Positions 51,401-60,536 of a DNA stretch of 64,000 nt are shown piece by piece. The notes beneath the pieces were generated by a model. That model had not been told where the DNA came from and ran no database searches. It worked only from the letters and a program-made list of their open reading frames with translations. How positions within the stretch are numbered: the stretch's first letter is position 1; each line of letters opens with the position of its first letter. A program made the position numbers and the translations under genes. This stretch comes from Microvirga sp. KLBC 81 (GTDB taxonomy: Bacteria; Pseudomonadota; Alphaproteobacteria; Rhizobiales; Beijerinckiaceae), in assembly GCF_003075415.1 (NCBI RefSeq), contig NZ_QDAH01000006.1, positions 1 through 64,000 of the forward strand, read 5' to 3'.

Positions 51401-51662
51401 GAGGCTGCGCCCCATCCTGATGACGGCCTTTGCCTTCATCCTCGGCGTGCTGCCGCTCGTGATCGCAACAGGGCCAGGGGCCGAGATGCGGCAGGCGCTG
51501 GGGACAGCCGTGTTTTTCGGGATGCTCGGCGTGACCCTGTTCGGGCTATTCCTGACCCCCGTGTTCTATGTCACCCTGCGGCTCTTCGTGCTGCGGGTGT
51601 TCAGGCGCCCCATTCCGGAAACATCCCGCACGATGGGGGCTCAGCCGTCTGCCGCCGAATAG
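48477..51662 (+). CDS. RND family multidrug efflux pump (HAE1-type, AcrB/MexF-like)
   Basis: This full-length 1061-residue transporter has 12 membrane helices and two large periplasmic loops. Hallmarks are FVDRPIFATVLSAIFLIVGG, TLPVAQYPEITPPTVVV, GIVVDDAIVVVENVERN (proton-relay Asp pair in TM4), FVPTAFIPGISGQFYRQFALTI, GLAAKNAILIVEFAKQAEFEG and RPILMTAFAFILGVLPL. It takes substrates from the periplasm and inner-membrane leaflet and exports them with proton influx. Substrates cannot be predicted. An exporter of the neighbouring DSF-type fatty acid is one untested possibility. Confidence 0.94.
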   Translation: MRMAHFFVDRPIFATVLSAIFLIVGGIAYVTLPVAQYPEITPPTVVVRTSYPGADAQTVAATVATPLEQQINGVEDMLYMSSYSTGDGAMALTITFKLGTDLDKAQVLVQNRVAIATPRLPEEVRRLGVTTLKSSPDLMMVVHMLSPDDSYDQLYVSNYARNYVRDILLRLDGVGDLIIWGERQYSIRIWLDPEKLAAYGMTSSDVVRAIQEQNVQVSGGALGQEPTLSDAAFQLTVTTQGRFEDPRQFRSVIVQATREGRLVRLQDVARIELGAQDYVTNSYLDGKPAVALGIFHRPGTNALATADQIIASMEQLKANFPPGIEYKIVYNPTEFIAASVNEVYKTLIEATVLVVIVVFVFLQSWRSAIIPIVAIPISLVGTFAFMAALGFSVNTLTLFGMVLAIGIVVDDAIVVVENVERNIALGLSPRDASHITMDEVGTALVAIALVLAAVFVPTAFIPGISGQFYRQFALTIAVSTLISAFNSLTLSPALAAMLLKPHSHEHSGNPIARFGRALANGFNRGFDATSNGYARVVEVVAQHKLIVLSIYVGLLAGTVWIVNHVPRGFIPTLDQGYAIVVVQLPDGSSLSRTDAVVQRASKIIQEAPGVQSVSAFSGFSGATFTNATNAAAIFAVFKPFEERIETGDSGSKIVEDLFARMQPIEEAFIIAIPPPPVRGLGNSGGFKVQIQNRTGDDVRGILAATFQLMGQAQQNPNLAGVFTTFSANSPQVYLEIDRQKASMLNVPIPNIFETLRINLGTAYVNDFNAFGRVYQVRAQADQRFRIDQEDINRLRVRSSMGALVPMGTLVEMREVSGPDLIQRYNMFTSVALQGNAAPGVSSEDALDAMEALVRQNLSPGMGFEWTELAFQERQTGNTAVFIFALSVLFVFLVLAAQYESWSLPIAIILIVPMSVLSALLGVMLRGQDNNILTQIGLVVLVGLAAKNAILIVEFAKQAEFEGRTPVEAVVEACRLRLRPILMTAFAFILGVLPLVIATGPGAEMRQALGTAVFFGMLGVTLFGLFLTPVFYVTLRLFVLRVFRRPIPETSRTMGAQPSAAE

Positions 51663-51755
51663 GAGAGGGAGACGTCAGAGCCGTGGAGACAGTGCGAATG
51701 GAACGATCGCGCCTGCGCTGATGCTGGGGCCGTCGAGACATAACGGAGGTTTTTC

Positions 51756-52985
51756 GTGGATGCAGCACGAGTAGCAAGCCTGACGAGATGGGTCATGGAG
51801 GCAGGGCTGAACGGCATGACGGAGCCGGAGATCCTGCACGGGTTCTGCGACCGCTTGGTTGAGGCGGGCCTGCCTGTCAATCGGGTGAACATGATCATAG
51901 ACACGCTGCATCCCGTCTATGAGGGGCGTGCCTTCCGTTGGCGGAAGAACCGGGCGGAAATCGAACCGGTAGTCGAGTACGGTCGCACCAACGAAGGCGA
52001 GGCCGCCGAGAACTGGCGCCGTAGCACCTATTATCATCTTTTTCACACGGGTGACGACATGCTCCGGCGCAGGATAGGCCCGGAGCATCCGGTCGACTTC
52101 GTCGTTCTGGATGAGCTGCGCGAGGAGGGACAGACGGACTATCTGGCTCTCGCGCACCGTTTCGCGGCCGAGGGCTCCATTGGCGAGATGGATTGCGTCT
52201 ACTCGTCATGGACGACGGATGTGGATTCCGGTTTTTCGGACGATCATGTATCGCTTCTACGCGATCTGGCGCTGCCTCTGGCTCTTGCCATGAAATGTGC
52301 GTCGCTCGCGCGCATCACCGAAACCCTCGTGACAACCTATCTCGGTCGGGATGCAGGCCGTCGGGTTCTGAGCGGCCGGATCGCGCGCGGCGTTGCGGAT
52401 AGGATCCAGGCCGTTCTATGGTTCAGTGACCTGCACGGCTTCACTCGTGTGACCGAGACCACCGGACCCGAGCAGATCATTCCTTTCCTGAACGACTATG
52501 CAGAAGCAATCGTCTCATCGATACACGATGCCGGCGGCGATGTGCTGAAGCTGATTGGGGATGGTATCCTCGCCATTTTTGCAGCAGAGGACCCTGCACA
52601 AGCCTGCCGATGCGCTCTTGAGGCTGAAAAACGGATGCGCGCCCGTATCCGCTCGCTCAACGAAAATCGCGCGTCATGCAATCTGCCGGTGACCAATGCT
52701 TATCTTGCTCTCCACATCGGCGAGGTCTTCTATGGAAATATCGGCAGTCAGGATCGTCTGGATTTCACCGTTGTCGGTCCTGCGGTGAATGAGGTCAGCC
52801 GGATCGCCGCCCTTTGCCGCTCAGTCGAGAGAGACGTTCTGGCCTCCTCGGCCTTCTTCTCGGCGGCGTCGGAGGATGATCGGGCGGCTCTCGTGTCGGT
52901 TGGCCGGTATGCGTTGAGAGGTGTCGAGCGGCCGCAGGAACTCTTTACCCTTGATCCTGAGTCTATGGACAACGACAGGACTTGA
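51756..52985 (+). CDS. Class III adenylate/guanylate cyclase, soluble
   Basis: The GTG start at 51756 has CGGAGG seven bases upstream. The 409-residue protein has no membrane helix. An N-terminal sensor-like domain covers about residues 1-195 (GMTEPEILHGFCDRLVEAGLPVNRVNMIIDTLHPVYEG). The cyclase domain covers about 215-395, with WFSDLHGFTRVTE and LIGDGILAIFAAED carrying the metal-binding Asp, and VVGPAVNEVSRIAAL. Such N-domain/cyclase fusions are abundant in rhizobia. It follows the efflux operon by 93 bases and is probably transcribed separately. The product nucleotide and signal are unknown. Confidence 0.9.
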   Translation: MDAARVASLTRWVMEAGLNGMTEPEILHGFCDRLVEAGLPVNRVNMIIDTLHPVYEGRAFRWRKNRAEIEPVVEYGRTNEGEAAENWRRSTYYHLFHTGDDMLRRRIGPEHPVDFVVLDELREEGQTDYLALAHRFAAEGSIGEMDCVYSSWTTDVDSGFSDDHVSLLRDLALPLALAMKCASLARITETLVTTYLGRDAGRRVLSGRIARGVADRIQAVLWFSDLHGFTRVTETTGPEQIIPFLNDYAEAIVSSIHDAGGDVLKLIGDGILAIFAAEDPAQACRCALEAEKRMRARIRSLNENRASCNLPVTNAYLALHIGEVFYGNIGSQDRLDFTVVGPAVNEVSRIAALCRSVERDVLASSAFFSAASEDDRAALVSVGRYALRGVERPQELFTLDPESMDNDRT

Positions 52986-53063
52986 GGAGATCCGTCGGCG
53001 GCTCAAGCCCTGTCGTGAACAATGCCGGGAATGCGATCCCGGATTGCCTGTTTCTCTCTTCCG

Positions 53064-54086
53064 TTATTTCAGTCGGACAGACGCTATCTTGCGTTCTACC
53101 GGAGTGACCGCCACGGAGCGCATTTCGCCGCGCCGGAGAACCACAACCTCCATGGTCTGTCCGATACAGTCGCCGTTCAGCAGCCGTACGAGATCGTCCA
53201 CCCCTCCAACTGGTTCGCCATTGAGCGAGAGGATCACGTCGCCCGGTTCGAGATGCGCGTCTGCTGCCGGGCTGTCAGGCTCGACAGCCGCGATGACGAC
53301 CCCGGAGTTGAATGGCAATCCTGCTGCGTAGGCGACACGCCGCGGAAGCGGCACCGTCTGACCCGCGACACCGATCGAGGCCCGCCGGACACGTCCGTGA
53401 CGGATCAGTTCTGTGACGACAAAGCTTGCCGTGTTGCTGGCCACGGCAAAGCAGATGCCTTGGGCGCCCATGATCACAGCCGTATTGATGCCGATGACCT
53501 CGCCGGAGGTTGCGACGAGTGGTCCACCGGAATTGCCCGGGTTCAGGGCCGCGTCGGTCTGGATCACGTCGTCGATAAGCCGCCCTGATTTCGCGCGCAG
53601 GCTTCGCCCGAGGGCTGAAATCACCCCGGCTGTGACCGTGGACTCGAACCCGAGCGGGTTGCCGATTGCGATGGCGATTTGGCCCCGCCTCAAACGCTTG
53701 GAGTCGCCGAGGGCTGCGAATGGCAGCCTATCGCCATTCGCCCGTAACAGGGCAAGATCCGTGTCGGGGTCGTCGCCAATCATCCGCGCGTGAATCGGGC
53801 GCCCATCATGGCCGACCAACCTGGCCTCTCGGGATCCCTGCATGACATGGCTGTTGGTGAGCAGGAGACCATCCGGGGAGATGAAAACGCCGGAGCCCAT
53901 TCCGGCTACGCGCCCCGAAATCTGTGGCTCGACCCGGACCACGGCGGGACCGACACGGTCGACAACGCTGGTGACCGCCTGCGAATAGGCATCGAGCAGG
54001 ACTTCGTCGTGAGGAGGAGAGTGCGGTTGCTGCCCTGAGGGCGGATCATCTTTATTGAGAAGATAGATCGGTGTGCGATCGAGCAT
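53064..54086 (-). CDS. HtrA/DegP-like serine protease with PDZ domain
   Basis: The 340-residue protein is trypsin-like at about residues 35-225, with an intact triad: LLLTNSHVMQG (His), DPDTDLALLRA (Asp) and NPGNSGGPLVATSGEVIG (Ser). One PDZ domain covers about 240-330 (GVVIAAVEPDSPAADAHLEPGDVILSLNGEPVGG). Unlike DegP it shows no signal peptide or N-terminal helix, so it may be cytosolic or exported another way. It is last in a run with a LuxR regulator and a second, inactive-looking HtrA paralogue. Confidence 0.9.
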   Translation of the reverse strand: MLDRTPIYLLNKDDPPSGQQPHSPPHDEVLLDAYSQAVTSVVDRVGPAVVRVEPQISGRVAGMGSGVFISPDGLLLTNSHVMQGSREARLVGHDGRPIHARMIGDDPDTDLALLRANGDRLPFAALGDSKRLRRGQIAIAIGNPLGFESTVTAGVISALGRSLRAKSGRLIDDVIQTDAALNPGNSGGPLVATSGEVIGINTAVIMGAQGICFAVASNTASFVVTELIRHGRVRRASIGVAGQTVPLPRRVAYAAGLPFNSGVVIAAVEPDSPAADAHLEPGDVILSLNGEPVGGVDDLVRLLNGDCIGQTMEVVVLRRGEMRSVAVTPVERKIASVRLK

Positions 54087-54169
54087 GGAAAGCTCCGATG
54101 ACTATATCGTTCTGTCTTATGTGGTGGCGGCTGGGTCCTGATCCAAGAAAGCGGAGCCTCCGCCAATGC

Positions 54170-54724
54170 TCACAACAGAATGAGTCCGAGGCGTACAGCC
54201 TGTGCGACGGCATCCGTTCGGCCGGTGGCGTCAAGCTTCGCGGCGATCGAGGCAACATGGAACTTGGCCGTGTGGAACGAGATCCCGAGCCTTCGGGCAA
54301 TGACTTTGTTTGAGGCTCCCTCCGCCAGCAATCGCAGGACTTCAAGCTCCCGCACGGTGAGCGCATAACCGCGGTGGACGTCATTGGGATTGTCCGGAAG
54401 GTGGCTCAGTGTGCCGCCGGGCAATTCCGGACCGGGGACATGACGCGGGAGGATCACGAAACCGCGGGCCACGGCATCCATGGCCAGCAGCAGATCCGCG
54501 ATGGTCACATTGCGGGGCAGCACTCCGCTTGCTCCAGCGCTCAGGGCCGCAAGCGCATTCACGGGGGCTTCGAGAATGATCGTTGGTGCCTCTTCGCGAA
54601 CGGGCAGGTGGTCGGCGATCACCACATCAGGTTCCCTTGGATCGAGTTCAACCCTGTTCGGCTCGCTGGCCAACATCGTGCCGACGCGGTCGAGCAGGTC
54701 TGGATCTTCGATGTGTAGGGCCAC
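54170..54724 (-). CDS. LuxR family response regulator
   Basis: I use GTG 54724 (MALHIEDPDLLDRVGTMLA), a natural receiver start. TTG 54733 or an in-frame codon as far up as 54886, inside the preceding gene, is possible. The product has about 184 residues: a degenerate receiver-like half keeping VVIADHLPV (possible phospho-Asp) but with weak acidic pocket, then a LuxR HTH (LTVRELEVLRLLAEGASNKVIARRLGISFHTAKFHVASIAAKL). It lies between two HtrA-like genes and probably regulates them. No histidine kinase is adjacent. Confidence 0.82.
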   Translation of the reverse strand: MALHIEDPDLLDRVGTMLASEPNRVELDPREPDVVIADHLPVREEAPTIILEAPVNALAALSAGASGVLPRNVTIADLLLAMDAVARGFVILPRHVPGPELPGGTLSHLPDNPNDVHRGYALTVRELEVLRLLAEGASNKVIARRLGISFHTAKFHVASIAAKLDATGRTDAVAQAVRLGLILL

Positions 54725-54737
54725 GCGTTGCAATGCT

Positions 54738-55661
54738 TCACTCTTGAGGGTTGGAGCGTTCCGCAATCTCGACGGTAAGTGATATCTGCTTTCCGGATCG
54801 CAACATTCCAAGCACAACTGATTGACCAACGCTCTCAGGTCCAAGGAGCGCGTAAACGCGACGGACCGAATACAAGGGATCGGCATTCCATCGGATCAGA
54901 ACATCGCCTTGCTTGATTCCGGCTTTCTGTCCGGGGCCATTGGAATCCACGCTGATGACGATCAGTCCTCTCGGTTCAGCGAGCCCCGCCGCATCAGCAA
55001 TGGTCTGATCGATCGACACAGGCTGAAGGCCTAGTCCCAGATAGCCGCGGGCGATCCTTCCGTGCTCCAGCAATTGCTGGGCCACGCGTTCGATGGTCTC
55101 TGACGGGATGACCAGAACGCGCCCTCGAGGCCCGAGCACCGTCATTCCGATGATCTCCCCACTGACATCGAGAGCGGCCCCGCCCTCGGATCGGGCATCG
55201 AGCCTGAGGTCCAGATGGAGCCTGCGATCGATATGGCCGCCGCGCAGGCTCCTCCATGGGCCACCTGCAAGAGCCACAATGCCGAGGGCAGCACTCAAGC
55301 CATCAGGCTGACGGCCGGCGGCAAGAACGAGATGCCCGACCCGGAGCCCGGATGTCTCTCTGAAGGGAACCTCGGCAATGGGTCGTTCCTCGGTGCGCAG
55401 GAGGGCGATGTCCGTGCTTGGATCGCGGCCGACGAGGGATGCGGGCGCTCGACTCCCATCCGGGCGAGTGAGCAGAATGTCCTCGTCCGCCTCCAACGTC
55501 TCTTCTGCGGTGAGGACAAGTCCGGGACGCCAGATGATGCCGGTCGACGACCTGCGTCTGGGGCCATGGATCGCCACGAGCCTTGGCGCGACACCGTCAA
55601 GGAGATCGGCAGCCCGGTTCGAAATTGCATCGAGGGAGAGGTCAGATGATGGACTGGACAT
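54738..55661 (-). CDS. HtrA-like pseudoprotease with PDZ domain
   Basis: The start at 55661 follows AAGGAGGGTATGTC. The 307-residue protein has the same fold as the HtrA-like protein at 53064. The catalytic His position (LLLTNSHV in that protein) reads LVLTAEETL, and the Ser position (GNSGGPL) reads RSEGGAAL; spacing to the next SGEIIGM is unchanged. Only the Asp segment PSTDIALLRT remains. One PDZ follows (GLIVISVDSNGPGQKAGIKQGDVLIRWN). It should bind but not cut substrates, and may pair with or modulate the active protease. Confidence 0.85.
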   Translation of the reverse strand: MSSPSSDLSLDAISNRAADLLDGVAPRLVAIHGPRRRSSTGIIWRPGLVLTAEETLEADEDILLTRPDGSRAPASLVGRDPSTDIALLRTEERPIAEVPFRETSGLRVGHLVLAAGRQPDGLSAALGIVALAGGPWRSLRGGHIDRRLHLDLRLDARSEGGAALDVSGEIIGMTVLGPRGRVLVIPSETIERVAQQLLEHGRIARGYLGLGLQPVSIDQTIADAAGLAEPRGLIVISVDSNGPGQKAGIKQGDVLIRWNADPLYSVRRVYALLGPESVGQSVVLGMLRSGKQISLTVEIAERSNPQE

Positions 55662-55840
55662 GACATACCCTCCTTTGCACGTCATGGCTCATCCTGCCGG
55701 TAAACGCCTTTTTCGGGTACTGACCGGGTGGCTAGGTGTTGCCTTAGCCAATCGGTCTGGGAAGCTGTCCCAACTGGGTCTACCGGAGGGTGTCTGCACT
55801 TTCCGCGGCGAGCAGACCATCGCGTGGCCGAGCTTGGCAC

Positions 55841-56323
55841 TTATCGCTGTAACTTCTCGGCGTCGGACTGGCGGCGTGGGACCACGAGCTTCGACGTAAG
55901 CACCTGAACGACTTCGCCGCGCTGATTGCGGGTCTCGCTCCGCAAAACCACGATACCCCGATCCGGCTTTGAGCGCGATGGTACGATCTCCGCGACCTCA
56001 CTGACGACATGCAGCTCGTCGCCGGGACGAGTGGGCTTCGGCCAAGCGATCTCAACCGCTGCGCCAATGATACCCCCGGCGATCGGCGCCCCGCCGTTCA
56101 CGAGCAGCCGCATCGTGAGAGCGGCCGTGTGCCAGCCGCTGGCGGCAAGACCGGCGAACAGCGATCGGGCGGCGGCATTCTCGTCGAGGTGGAAGGATTG
56201 CGGATCGAACTCTTGCGCGAAACGTTTGATCTGCTCGGCATCAAGGTGGTGCGACGGGCTCGTGAAGGTCTGGCCGACATGCAGATCGTCAAGAAACAGA
56301 TGATTTCGTTTTTCGCTATTCAT
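55841..56323 (-). CDS. MaoC family dehydratase
   Basis: The start at 56323 (MNSEKRNHLFLDDLHVGQTF) follows AAGGTGCTCGA. The 160-residue single hot-dog domain has FAQEFDPQSFHLDENAAARSLFAGLAASGWHTAAL, the MaoC/R-hydratase motif with catalytic Asp and His. EIAWPKPTRPGDELHVVSEV and the tail VVQVLTSKLVVPRR follow. It probably hydrates an enoyl-CoA. It is solitary; an IS fragment begins about 140 bases beyond its start. Confidence 0.87.
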   Translation of the reverse strand: MNSEKRNHLFLDDLHVGQTFTSPSHHLDAEQIKRFAQEFDPQSFHLDENAAARSLFAGLAASGWHTAALTMRLLVNGGAPIAGGIIGAAVEIAWPKPTRPGDELHVVSEVAEIVPSRSKPDRGIVVLRSETRNQRGEVVQVLTSKLVVPRRQSDAEKLQR

Positions 56324-56459
56324 TCGAGCACCTTGGGTTTGGTTTACCGCTTCCAAGCAGCATCCGCTTCACCGGGGCAGGCGCCCAAATCGGATCGGCA
56401 CCTTCATCATAGACGCTTTTGGTACGGGCCGAGCGTTAGCAAGCTTCCGCATTGCTAAT

Positions 56460-56600
56460 CTGGTCGAGCGCTTCTTCAACAAGCTCAAACAATTCCGCGG
56501 CATTGCCACGCGATACGACAGGAACCCGGACAACTTCCTGGCCGCCATCAAGCTCGCATCAGTCCGTATCTGGCTACGCGTTAATGAGTCTGCGGCCTAA
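56460..56600 (+). mobile_element. IS5-family transposase C-terminal fragment
   Basis: The plus strand reads LVERFFNKLKQFRGIATRYD then RNPDNFLAAIKLASVRIWLR to a TAA at 56598-56600. This is the diagnostic C-terminal DDE-domain end of IS5-group transposases (the ERFFNKLKQFR segment carries the catalytic Glu). The frame stays open upstream to about 56397 but does not match well, so the rest is lost. No terminal inverted repeats are recognisable. It is a dead relic. Confidence 0.75.
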
Positions 56601-56625
56601 GCTTTAGATCGGCTACCAGAGAGGT

Positions 56626-56988
56626 ATGAAACGTCCTGCACTAAACTGGATTCCCGACGCATGGCCGCTCCTGCTCAGCTAGGAGCAGGTCTGCGCATAT
56701 CTTGGGATCGGATTGGAAACCTTCAGGAAGGTCTGTCCGGTGCCGCCGGTCGATATGGGGGCACACGTAGTACGGTATCACCGCTGGCAGATCGAGACCT
56801 GGGCTAATGCCGTGCCTCCTAAGCTCAGAGATGCCCAAGCCGCGGCGCGATATGAGCAGGCTGGGAGGACAGGGATCGAAGCGGCCGAGGAGCTAGCGGC
56901 CGGGGAACGGCGGCAGGAATCAATCAGACGAGCCAGAGAGAACCTGGAACGCAGACCTAAGAGAATACGCCGCAAGGGCGCCTCCTGA
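56626..56988 (+). pseudogene. Excisionase-like HTH gene interrupted by an in-frame amber codon
   Basis: ATG 56626 follows AGAGAGGT. The frame reads MKRPALNWIPDAWPLLLS, then TAG (56680-56682), then EQVCAYLGIGLETFRKVCPV, VDMGAHVVRYHRWQIETW and a basic, helical tail ending RRKGAS (56988). Without the TAG it is one 120-residue protein with a winged-helix DNA-binding domain of the small excisionase/AlpA-like kind. A restart at TTG 56713 would remove most of the HTH. It follows an IS5 relic, consistent with mobile-element debris. Confidence 0.65.
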
Positions 56989-56993
56989 GCAAC

Positions 56994-57167
56994 TCAATCC
57001 TGGTCCCTGCTATCCTGACTCCTAAGCTTCGCCCGCAGCCGGCGCCAGAACGCGGTCTTGATCCGCCTGATCTCCCCACGGCGCCACTTCAGCATGGGCC
57101 GCGACCTTTTGTGGAAAGCTTCGAAATCGTCGCTGTTGGATTTTGCTCGGATGCTGCGCCTTGCCAT
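56994..57167 (-). CDS. Small highly basic hypothetical protein
   Basis: The start at 57167 follows AAGAGGCGAGCC, giving MARRSIRAKSNSDDFEAFHK then RSRPMLKWRRGEIRRIKTAF. The 57 residues are rich in Arg and Lys (close to 40%) with several Trp. It is probably a nucleic-acid binding or ribosome-associated peptide; the family is not recognised. It converges on the HTH pseudogene, ending five bases from it. Confidence 0.45.
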   Translation of the reverse strand: MARRSIRAKSNSDDFEAFHKRSRPMLKWRRGEIRRIKTAFWRRLRAKLRSQDSRDQD

Positions 57168-57278
57168 GGCTCGCCTCTTTGCCCCTTGTCTAAAATGCCG
57201 CTTTGACGCCTCCCGTGCCAGGGTTTCGACCAGCAAATAAGGTATTGCAGAGCGGGTGGCACCTGCCAGGAGGGCTAA

Positions 57279-60200
57279 TTATCGAAAGTCTCGTGTCTTT
57301 ATCTTGATATCGCTGCTCAAACCTAAGTCAGGGACATGAACATCCCTCGGTTTATGCCTCAATGCCGGTGCCTCACTAGGATTAGGGCGGTTGCCGTGTT
57401 TGGTTTCATCGCCGCGTCCATGCCGCAAGGGGAAAGGCTCCTCGCGATTACCGACGCTCCTAAGGAGATCGGAAAGATCAAGCATGTGCTCCGCCACCAC
57501 GTGAATGACCAGGCCCTCCTTCTGCACACGGCCGCGGCAAGCGATCATTCCGGACGAGAGGATCAAGCGCCGCTGCTTCTCAAACAGAGATGGCCAGATG
57601 ACGAGGTTTGCCACATCGGTCTCGTCCTCGATCGTCATGAACGTCACGCCCCCGGCCGAGCCCGGTTTCTGACGCACAAGGACAAGGCCGGAGACGGTGA
57701 CGCGTTGACCGTCACGAATCCGTTTGAGATCGGTGCAGCGGATCATGCGACGACGCTCCAGCTCCCCTCTCAGAAAAGCGACCGGATGATGCCTGAGTGT
57801 CAGACCTTTCGAGCGGTAATCCTCAACCACCTCTCGCCCCTCTGTCATCGGCACGAGCGACACCTCCGGTTCGATGACCTCCGCATGGAACTGGTTATCG
57901 CGCTCGTCCGCTGCCGCGAAGAGCGGCAGGGGCGCGTCGCTCAATCCGCTGATCTTCCAGATCGCGTCCCGCCGATTGAGGCCTAAGGAGCCAAAGGCAT
58001 CGGCCTCGGCGAGCCGCTCAAGCGAGGCCATCTGCACCTTGGCTCGAAGCCAGAGATCCTCGATTGAGGCGAAGGCAGCATCACTGCGTGCAAGGACGAT
58101 CATGGCGCCGTCGGCATTCGCGAGGCCCTTCGCCATGCGAAGCCCAAGACGCACGGCGAAGCGGCCCTTCCGGCCGGTCGGCTCCAGCGTGCAGTCCCAG
58201 CGCGAATGGTTCACGTCGACGGGACGCACTTCGATCGCGTGCTGCCTGGCGTCTCGTACGATCTGCGCCGGCGCGTAGAAGCCCATGGGCTGCGAGTTGA
58301 GGAGTGCACAGCAGAACACGTCCGGATGGTGGCACTTCATCCAGGACGAAGCATAGGCGATCAGGGCAAAGGATGCGGCGTGACTTTCCGGGAAGCCGTA
58401 GGAGCCGAAGCCTTCAAGCTGCTTGAAGATACGCTCGGCGAATACCTGCGTGTAGCCCCGCGCCAGCATGCCTTGGGTCAGCTTGGTCTGGAACTTCGAC
58501 ACATCGCCTTTGAACTTGAAAGTCGCCATGGAGCGGCGCAACTGGTCGGCCTCTGATGGCGTGAAGCCGGCGCACTCGATAGCCACACGCATGGCCTGTT
58601 CCTGAAAGAGCGGGACACCGAGCGTCTTGCCGAGCACTCGCTCCAGCTCCGGCGTCGGATAGGACACCGCCTCCCGGCCTTCCCGCCGGCGGATATAGGG
58701 ATGAACCATGTCGCCTTGGATCGGGCCCGGCCGGACAATTGCGACCTCGATCACCAGATCGTAGAATGTCCTAGGCTTCATCCGCGGCAGCATCGCCATC
58801 TGCGCCCGGCTTTCGATCTGGAACGTGCCGACCGTATCAGCACGACGGATCATGGCATAGGTCGCGGGATCCTCTGCCGGAATGGACGCGAGGTCGTGAC
58901 GGATGCCCTTGTGCTCCCGCAGAAGCTCGAAGGAGCGGCGCATGCATCCGAGCATGCCGAGACCGAGAACGTCGACCTTCATGAACTTGAGGATCTCGAT
59001 GTCGTTCTTGTCCCATTCGATGACCTGCCGGTTCTCCACCGCGGCAGGTTCGATGGGCACCAAATCATCAAGGCGATCCTGCGTCAGCACGAAGCCGCCG
59101 GGGTGCTGCGAGAGATGCCGCGGGGCGCCAATAAGTTCGCGTGCGAGCTCCAGGGTTAAGCGCAGGCGCGGATCATCGAGATTGAGGTTTAGCTCCTTGA
59201 CCTCGCTCTCACTCACGCCGTCAGCGCTCCAACCCCAGACTAGGCTCGACAGGGCGCCCGTCACGTCCTCCGGCACTCCGAGGACCTTGCCCACCTCGCA
59301 CACCGCCCCACGGGCACGGTAGCAGCTTACTACGGCCGTGAGCGCCGCTCGGTTCCGGCCATAGGTGTCGTAGATCCACTGGATGACCTCCTCGCGCCGC
59401 TCGTGCTCGAAATCCACGTCGATGTCTGGCGGCTCGTTGCGCTCCTGGGAGATGAAGCGTTCGAAGAGAAGCTCGGAACGAACGGGATCGATGGAGGTGA
59501 TGCCGAGCACGTAGCACACGGCAGAATTAGCCGCCGAGCCACGTCCCTGGCACAGGATATCTCTGGAGCGAGCAAAGCTCACGATGGAATGAACGGTCAG
59601 GAAGTAAGGAGCATAGTTCAGGCTCTCAATCAGGGTGAGCTCATGCCGCAGCTGCGCGGCAACCCGATCCGGCAGGTCTTTTCCATATCGCCGCTTGGCT
59701 CCCTCCCAGGTCAGCCGCTCCAATTTCTCCTGAGCGGTTTCACCTGGTTCTGTCTCACTCGGATACTGATATCGCAGTTCATCAAGGGAAAACCGGCAGC
59801 GCCGGACGACCTCACCCGTTCGAACCAAGGCTTCAGGGTGCCTCTCGAAGAGTCGCGCCATCTCAGCCGGATCCTTGAGGAAGCGGTCTGCGTGCCGTTC
59901 CAACCGGAAGCCAGCCTCATCGATGCTGCAACCCTGGCGGATGCAGGACACCACATCCTGCAGCATCCGGCGCGAGGAATGATGATAGAGGACATCGCCC
60001 ATCGCGACCGTCGGCACGCCAGCAGCCCGCGCGGCTTGCTCGACCTGCCACAAGCGCAGATGCTCGTCGGGAGCAAAGCGGCGGATCAACGCCATGTAGG
60101 CGCGATCCCTGAACACGCGCTTCAAGCGACCTAGATTGAGCGACAAGGCCTCATCCGCATGATCGCCGAGCAGCACTGCGAGCAAGCCCTCATTCCAGGC

Positions 60201-60536
60201 CTCCACGTCCTCCCACACGAGAGCGCACTTGCCTTTGCCAGCCCGACTCTTGCCGAGGCTCAGCATGCGGCACAGGCGGGAATAGGCTGCGCAGTCTGTG
60301 GGATAGACCAGGAGCGACGTGCCATCCGTGAGATCGAGCCGGCAGCCGACCACGAGGCGCACGCCGGTTTCCTTAGCTGCCTCATAGGCGCGCACGATAC
60401 CTGCGAGCGAATTGCGGTCGACGATCCCAAGCGCCGGAAGGCCAAGGAGCTTTGCCTGTTCGAACAACTCGCGGGGGCTCGATGCTCCACGTAGGAACGA
60501 GAAGTGCGTCGTGACCTGAAGCTCCGCATAGGTCAT
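57279..60536 (-). CDS. dnaE2: Error-prone DNA polymerase DnaE2
   Basis: The start at 60536 ([20 protein letters not shown]) overlaps the imuB stop by four bases; GTG 60560 would add eight residues. The 1085-residue C-family polymerase has a PHP domain (about 1-250; [19 protein letters not shown]) and catalytic Asp in [37 protein letters not shown], the [24 protein letters not shown] helix-hairpin region and a C-terminal OB domain ([30 protein letters not shown]) complete it. DAPLPLFAA may bind the sliding clamp. With ImuA and ImuB it carries out SOS translesion mutagenesis. Confidence 0.95.
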   Translation of the reverse strand: MTYAELQVTTHFSFLRGASSPRELFEQAKLLGLPALGIVDRNSLAGIVRAYEAAKETGVRLVVGCRLDLTDGTSLLVYPTDCAAYSRLCRMLSLGKSRAGKGKCALVWEDVEAWNEGLLAVLLGDHADEALSLNLGRLKRVFRDRAYMALIRRFAPDEHLRLWQVEQAARAAGVPTVAMGDVLYHHSSRRMLQDVVSCIRQGCSIDEAGFRLERHADRFLKDPAEMARLFERHPEALVRTGEVVRRCRFSLDELRYQYPSETEPGETAQEKLERLTWEGAKRRYGKDLPDRVAAQLRHELTLIESLNYAPYFLTVHSIVSFARSRDILCQGRGSAANSAVCYVLGITSIDPVRSELLFERFISQERNEPPDIDVDFEHERREEVIQWIYDTYGRNRAALTAVVSCYRARGAVCEVGKVLGVPEDVTGALSSLVWGWSADGVSESEVKELNLNLDDPRLRLTLELARELIGAPRHLSQHPGGFVLTQDRLDDLVPIEPAAVENRQVIEWDKNDIEILKFMKVDVLGLGMLGCMRRSFELLREHKGIRHDLASIPAEDPATYAMIRRADTVGTFQIESRAQMAMLPRMKPRTFYDLVIEVAIVRPGPIQGDMVHPYIRRREGREAVSYPTPELERVLGKTLGVPLFQEQAMRVAIECAGFTPSEADQLRRSMATFKFKGDVSKFQTKLTQGMLARGYTQVFAERIFKQLEGFGSYGFPESHAASFALIAYASSWMKCHHPDVFCCALLNSQPMGFYAPAQIVRDARQHAIEVRPVDVNHSRWDCTLEPTGRKGRFAVRLGLRMAKGLANADGAMIVLARSDAAFASIEDLWLRAKVQMASLERLAEADAFGSLGLNRRDAIWKISGLSDAPLPLFAAADERDNQFHAEVIEPEVSLVPMTEGREVVEDYRSKGLTLRHHPVAFLRGELERRRMIRCTDLKRIRDGQRVTVSGLVLVRQKPGSAGGVTFMTIEDETDVANLVIWPSLFEKQRRLILSSGMIACRGRVQKEGLVIHVVAEHMLDLSDLLRSVGNREEPFPLRHGRGDETKHGNRPNPSEAPALRHKPRDVHVPDLGLSSDIKIKTRDFR

